A DNA stretch of 64,000 nt from DATMER01 sp034667225. GTDB taxonomy: Bacteria; Acidobacteriota; Thermoanaerobaculia; Multivoradales; UBA5704. Every line of letters starts with the position of its first letter. Position 1 is the stretch's first letter. The position numbers and the translations under genes are program-made. The notes beneath the pieces were generated by a model. That model searched no databases and was not told where the DNA came from. It saw only the letters and a program-made list of their open reading frames with translations. Below are positions 60,334-64,000 of the stretch, in pieces. The stretch lies in assembly GCA_034667225.1 (NCBI GenBank), contig JAXDKG010000014.1, positions 124,001 to 188,000 of the forward strand, in the 5' to 3' direction.

Positions 60334-61467
60334 ATGAAGCGAAGCTTTGCCCTGATCCTCCTGGCTGCGGCGGTGTCCCTGCCGGCCGCCGCCCAATTCC
60401 CCGGTGTCACTCTGCCGCCGGACGGCGACAACCAGCGATCGACTGTCACCCAGCAGATCGGCCTGGTGAAGGTGACGATCGACTACAGCAGCCCCGACGT
60501 CCACACGCCCGACGGCGCCGACCGGACGGGCAAGATCTGGGGTGGGCTCGTGCCCTATGGCATGGCCAACCTCGGCTTCGGCACCTGCGGCGACCAGTGC
60601 CCCTGGCGCGGCGGCGCCAACGAGAACACCGTCTTCACCACGACCCACGACGTCCAGGTCCAGGGACAGGCGTTGCCGGCCGGCTCGTACGGCCTGCACT
60701 TCATCCCGGGGCAGGAAGAGTGGACGGTGATCTTCTCGAAGAACAACACCTCCTGGGGGAGCTTCTTCTACGACGCCAAGGAGGACGCCCTCCGCGTCAA
60801 GGCGAAGCCCGCCAAGAGCGAGTACCACGAGTGGCTGGCCTACGAGTTCACCGACCGCCATCCGGACAAGGCCACCGTGGCCCTCAAGTGGGAAAACCTG
60901 CAGGTGCCCTTCGACGTGACGGTGCCCAACGCGGCGGACCTGTACGTCCAGAACCTGCGCAACGAGCTGCGCTCGAGCCCCGGCTTCAACTGGCAGGGCT
61001 GGAACGCCGCGGCCCAGTACGCCCTGACCAACAAGACGAACCTGGAGGAGGCGCTGCGCTGGGCCGAGCAGGCCGCCAACCCGCCGACGGGCCAGCCCAA
61101 CGTCGTCACCCTGAGTACGCTGGCGCAGCTCCAGGAGGCCAACGGCAAGGCCGAGGAGTCGAAGAAGACGTTCGACCTGGCCCTGAACCACCCCACGGCC
61201 GGTCCCCTCGAAATCCACGCCTACGGCCGCCAGCTCCAGGCCGACAAGAAGTATGACGAGGCGCTGAGGATCTTCGAGCTGAACGCGAAGCGGCATCCGA
61301 AGCAGTGGCCGGTCAACGTGGGCCTCGCCCGCGGCCACGCCGCGCTCGGCCACAAGGCGGAAGCGCTCAAGTACGCCCGCGAGGCGCTGACCCAGGCCCC
61401 AGACGAGGCAGCCCGCAAGAACCTTGAGAACCTCATCCAGCAGATCGAGGCGGGCACGGCGTACTGA
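60334..61467 (+). CDS. Secreted DUF2911 protein with TPR-like C-terminus
   Basis: 377 residues, signal peptide to about 20. DUF2911 region (about 25-200): VKVTIDYSSPDVHTPDGADR, GKIWGGLVPYGMANLGFGT, ANENTVFTTTHDVQVQGQAL, YGLHFIPGQEEWTVIFSKNN, SEYHEWLAYEFTDRHPDKAT. The C-terminal half has TPR-type helices (EEALRWAEQAANPPTG, YDEALRIFELNAKRHPKQWP). Common secreted family in Acidobacteriota and Bacteroidota; the biochemical role is unknown. Confidence 0.9.
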   Translation: MKRSFALILLAAAVSLPAAAQFPGVTLPPDGDNQRSTVTQQIGLVKVTIDYSSPDVHTPDGADRTGKIWGGLVPYGMANLGFGTCGDQCPWRGGANENTVFTTTHDVQVQGQALPAGSYGLHFIPGQEEWTVIFSKNNTSWGSFFYDAKEDALRVKAKPAKSEYHEWLAYEFTDRHPDKATVALKWENLQVPFDVTVPNAADLYVQNLRNELRSSPGFNWQGWNAAAQYALTNKTNLEEALRWAEQAANPPTGQPNVVTLSTLAQLQEANGKAEESKKTFDLALNHPTAGPLEIHAYGRQLQADKKYDEALRIFELNAKRHPKQWPVNVGLARGHAALGHKAEALKYAREALTQAPDEAARKNLENLIQQIEAGTAY

Positions 61468-61526
61468 GGCCATGCCTGATGGGTGCGATAGACTACGAAA
61501 GTTCTGTCGCACCCTCAGGAGGCCTC

Positions 61527-64000
61527 ATGAAGAGTCTCGCCGTCTGCAGCCTGCTCGCGCTCCTCGCGGCTCCCTCCCTCGCCCTGGAGCCTTATCTCGT
61601 CAAGGACCTCAACCCGGTGCCGGACCCGGCCTATTCGGAGCCGGCGAATTTCGTCACCCTGGGCGGCGCGGCCCTCTTCGTCGCGGACGACGGCGTCTCC
61701 GGGCGCGAGCTGTGGCGCAGCGACGGCACGGCGGCGGGCACCTGGCAGGTCGCGGACATCTGCAAGCCCGACTGCTCCGGCAACCCCGGCTACTTTGCCC
61801 TGACGGAGAGCCTCTACTTCTTCATCGCCAACGACGAGCTCTTCGGCCCCGCAACCCTCTGGGTCACCGACGGGACGCCCGGCGGCACCTTCCGCCTGAC
61901 GGACTCCTCGGTGAAGGCCCGCTTTTTCGGAGCCGTCTGGATGCCGGGGCAGGGAACCCTCTATTTCCCGGCTGAAGACCCGGTCCACGGACGGGAGCTC
62001 TGGCGCTCTGACGGCACCCCTGCCGGCACTCATCCCGTGGCGGACCTCCGGTCCGGTCCCGCGGGGTCCGGCGCGCGGTCGCTGGCTGAATTCGCGGGCC
62101 GGATCTACTTCGCCGCGGACGACGGCCGCGGCGGCGCTCTCTGGAGGACCGACGGCACGGCGGCCGGCACGGTCCGGGTCAAGGCCACAGGCCTGCTCCC
62201 CGCCGGCCTGGAGAAGCTGGGCAAGCGCCTCGTCTTCCTGGGCTTCACTCCGCAGCGCGGCTACGAGCTGTGGGGCAGCGACGGCACCGCCAAGCGGACG
62301 GCGCCGATCAGCGACGTCGTCCCGGGGCCGGGCTCGGTCAACATCCGCGACCTCGCCATCCACGGGAACCGCATGTATTTCGTGGCGGAGGACGAACGCA
62401 AGGGGCAGGAGCTCTGGGTCACCGACGGCACCGCGGCCGGCACGCGGGCGCTCACCAGCCTGGCACGGAAGGACGCCTTCTTCTCGAGCGATTTCTTCCT
62501 TTACCTCCCGTGGGTCTCTCCCGGCGGCCGGTTCGTGTTCGCGGCCCACGACGGCGCCCATGGCATCGAGCCCTGGGTCACCGACGGCACCCCGAAGGGC
62601 ACGCGCCTGCTGCGGGACCTCTGTCCCGGCCCCTGCTCGGGCTTCCAGTACCTCTGGTTCGAAAGCCTGCCGGGGCGCTTCTTCTTCGCCGGCAATGACG
62701 GCGCCCATGGCGTCGAGGCCTGGGTGACCGACGGCACCGCCGCCGGCACGCGCCTCATCCAGGACCTCTGCCCCGGGAGCTGCGATGCCTTCCCCTTCGG
62801 CCTGTCCCCAGTGGGGGACCGCCTGCTCTTCTCGGCCGACGACGGCAGCTCCGGGGATGAAATCTGGGCCACCGACGGCACGGTCGCCGGGACCCTCCGC
62901 ATCAGCGACTTCGACTCGGACAGGGTCTGGGATTCCTTCGAGTGGACCGCCGTGCCGGGGCAGCTTCTCTTTCAGGCCAGGGACGAAGAGCACGGGGTCG
63001 AGCTCTGGCGCGCCGACGGCACGGCCGAAGGCACGCGGCTCGTGCGCGACATCAACGACGCCGATTTCGGCGGCTCCTACCCGTCCGCGTTGCGCGCCCT
63101 CGGCGACCGCGCCGTCTTCTTCGCCTACGACGGCGGAGCGGGGTTGTGGGAGAGCGACGGTACCGCGCCGGGGACCCGGAAGATCCGGGCGTTCACGCCG
63201 GGCGAGGTGGACGATCTCTTCCCGCTGCAAGAAACCGACGTGGCCGGCGGCCGGCTCTTCTTTTTCATGCGGCAGGGCACCGGCGCCGTGCTCTGGCGGA
63301 CGGACGGCACGGAAGCGGGCACGCTCCGGCTGACCCCCGACGGTATCCGGGCCTGCTGCGTCCTGCCGCGGATCCGCGCCGTGGGGGATCTGGCCTTCTT
63401 CGCCGCCCGGGAAGAGGAGCAGGGCACCGAGCTCTGGGCCAGCGACGGCACGGTGGAGGGGACGCGGCGGGTCCGGGACATCGATCCCGGATCCTCCGGC
63501 TCCGAGCCGCGCGAGCTGACCGCCTTCCAGGGGAAGCTCTACTTCTCGGCAGCCTCCTCCTTCAACCTCCGCGAGCTCTCGGCGAGCGACGGCACCGAGG
63601 CGGGCACCGTTGAGATCAAGGACATCCATCCGACCCACAGCTCCGATCCCACCCTCCTCACCGTCCATGCCGGGCGCCTGTGGTTCTTCGCGGACGACGG
63701 CGAGCACGGCCGGGAGCTGTGGAACAGCGACGGCACCGGCGCCGGAACGAGCCTGGCCGTCGATCTCGAGCCCGGACCCGATCCCTTCTACCCGGTCGCC
63801 CTGATCTCCCTCGGCGACCGGCTCGTCATCTCCGGCTCCTCGCCGGCCCAGGGGGAAGGCCTCTGGGTGACGGACGGCACGCCGGCGGGAACCCGGAAGA
63901 TCCACGATAAGGGGCTCAGCGGCCCGGTGGCCTGGACCCTCCTCCAGGGACGGCTCTACTACGCCGCCGCGAACGGCGACCGGATTCCCATCCTGTGGAC
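61527..64000 (+). CDS. Secreted ELWxxDGT-repeat protein, 3' truncated by the window edge
   Basis: At least 824 residues; CAGGAGGCCTC precedes the ATG at 61527. Signal peptide (LAVCSLLALLAAPSLA). At least 13 repeats of about 48-55 residues carry the core [EL]WxxDGTxxGT: ELWRSDGTAAGT, LWVTDGTPGGT, ELWRSDGTPAGT, LWRTDGTAAGT, ELWGSDGTAKRT, ELWVTDGTAAGT, EPWVTDGTPKGT, EAWVTDGTAAGT, EIWATDGTVAGT, ELWRADGTAEGT, LWESDGTAPGT, ELWASDGTVEGT and others up to the end. Probably a beta-propeller or solenoid on the cell surface. No enzyme motif. No stop codon occurs in this frame before 64000. Confidence 0.9.
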   Translation, partial: MKSLAVCSLLALLAAPSLALEPYLVKDLNPVPDPAYSEPANFVTLGGAALFVADDGVSGRELWRSDGTAAGTWQVADICKPDCSGNPGYFALTESLYFFIANDELFGPATLWVTDGTPGGTFRLTDSSVKARFFGAVWMPGQGTLYFPAEDPVHGRELWRSDGTPAGTHPVADLRSGPAGSGARSLAEFAGRIYFAADDGRGGALWRTDGTAAGTVRVKATGLLPAGLEKLGKRLVFLGFTPQRGYELWGSDGTAKRTAPISDVVPGPGSVNIRDLAIHGNRMYFVAEDERKGQELWVTDGTAAGTRALTSLARKDAFFSSDFFLYLPWVSPGGRFVFAAHDGAHGIEPWVTDGTPKGTRLLRDLCPGPCSGFQYLWFESLPGRFFFAGNDGAHGVEAWVTDGTAAGTRLIQDLCPGSCDAFPFGLSPVGDRLLFSADDGSSGDEIWATDGTVAGTLRISDFDSDRVWDSFEWTAVPGQLLFQARDEEHGVELWRADGTAEGTRLVRDINDADFGGSYPSALRALGDRAVFFAYDGGAGLWESDGTAPGTRKIRAFTPGEVDDLFPLQETDVAGGRLFFFMRQGTGAVLWRTDGTEAGTLRLTPDGIRACCVLPRIRAVGDLAFFAAREEEQGTELWASDGTVEGTRRVRDIDPGSSGSEPRELTAFQGKLYFSAASSFNLRELSASDGTEAGTVEIKDIHPTHSSDPTLLTVHAGRLWFFADDGEHGRELWNSDGTGAGTSLAVDLEPGPDPFYPVALISLGDRLVISGSSPAQGEGLWVTDGTPAGTRKIHDKGLSGPVAWTLLQGRLYYAAANGDRIPILW

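Noticed and set aside
61515..63905. A 796-codon minus-strand frame
   Set aside because: Antisense of the ELWxxDGT-repeat gene; its apparent repeats are the complement of those repeats.

Overview
The window is a GC-rich bacterial chromosome segment whose gene style points to the Acidobacteriota, probably a Thermoanaerobaculia-like lineage. The evidence is the ELWxxDGT-repeat, DUF2911 and VCBS/ASPIC-UnbV secreted proteins, TPR proteins with zinc-finger-like N-termini, a lanthipeptide-type leader, and an IPTL-CTERM protein with an exosortase. This placement comes from gene content; no rRNA or tRNA gene was found to confirm it.

0-7.4 kb: the tail of an ATP-grasp-like gene, a secreted matrixin with a partner, a trypsin-like protease ending in a knottin-like six-Cys domain, and a four-gene copper-handling operon on the minus strand (Cys/His-rich protein, heavy-metal-binding protein, TolC-type lipoprotein, multicopper oxidase). 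7.5-13.1 kb: an ice-binding-like protein with an IPTL-CTERM tail, an ankyrin plus PQQ-propeller protein, a GT51-like remnant and a MEDS-PAS histidine kinase. 13.2-15.4 kb: a RiPP precursor, a PLAT-like lipoprotein followed in frame by a Cys-rich tail after a TAG, and a stand-alone PqqD/RRE-like protein. 15.5-18.3 kb: an M35 metalloprotease, a lipoprotein homologous to its N-terminal domain, and an exosortase.

18.3-24.4 kb: SRPBCC, outer-membrane and TPR genes around a 167-bp duplication that carries a REP-like hairpin, a degenerate pterin dehydratase homologue, a 21-bp repeat array and an XRE regulator. 24.5-28.9 kb is visibly less GC-rich and has two units. The first is a protein joining a conflict-type phosphoribosyltransferase domain to two tandem DisA-type diadenylate cyclase domains, the first of them degenerate. 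The second is a two-gene unit with a PD-(D/E)XK nuclease. This is the best candidate in the window for an undescribed nucleotide-signalling defence system.

29-64 kb is mostly housekeeping and envelope genes: GNAT, RibD-like, FEN-type exonuclease, esterase, trehalose synthesis (otsA/otsB), patatin, PH-SHOCT, a natural MrfA-MrfB-like helicase-exonuclease fusion, LEA2, amidohydrolase, lspA, a CadC-like TPR regulator, VOC, HXXEE, cdd, icd, mdh, a SpoIIE phosphatase, higBA, VCBS and TPR proteins, rlmN, ParA, secreted msrA, DUF2911 and an ELWxxDGT protein that runs off the end. A second 21-bp array, a CACGGAC palindromic cluster and several REP-like hairpins lie between genes. No CRISPR array, insertion sequence, tRNA or rRNA was seen.
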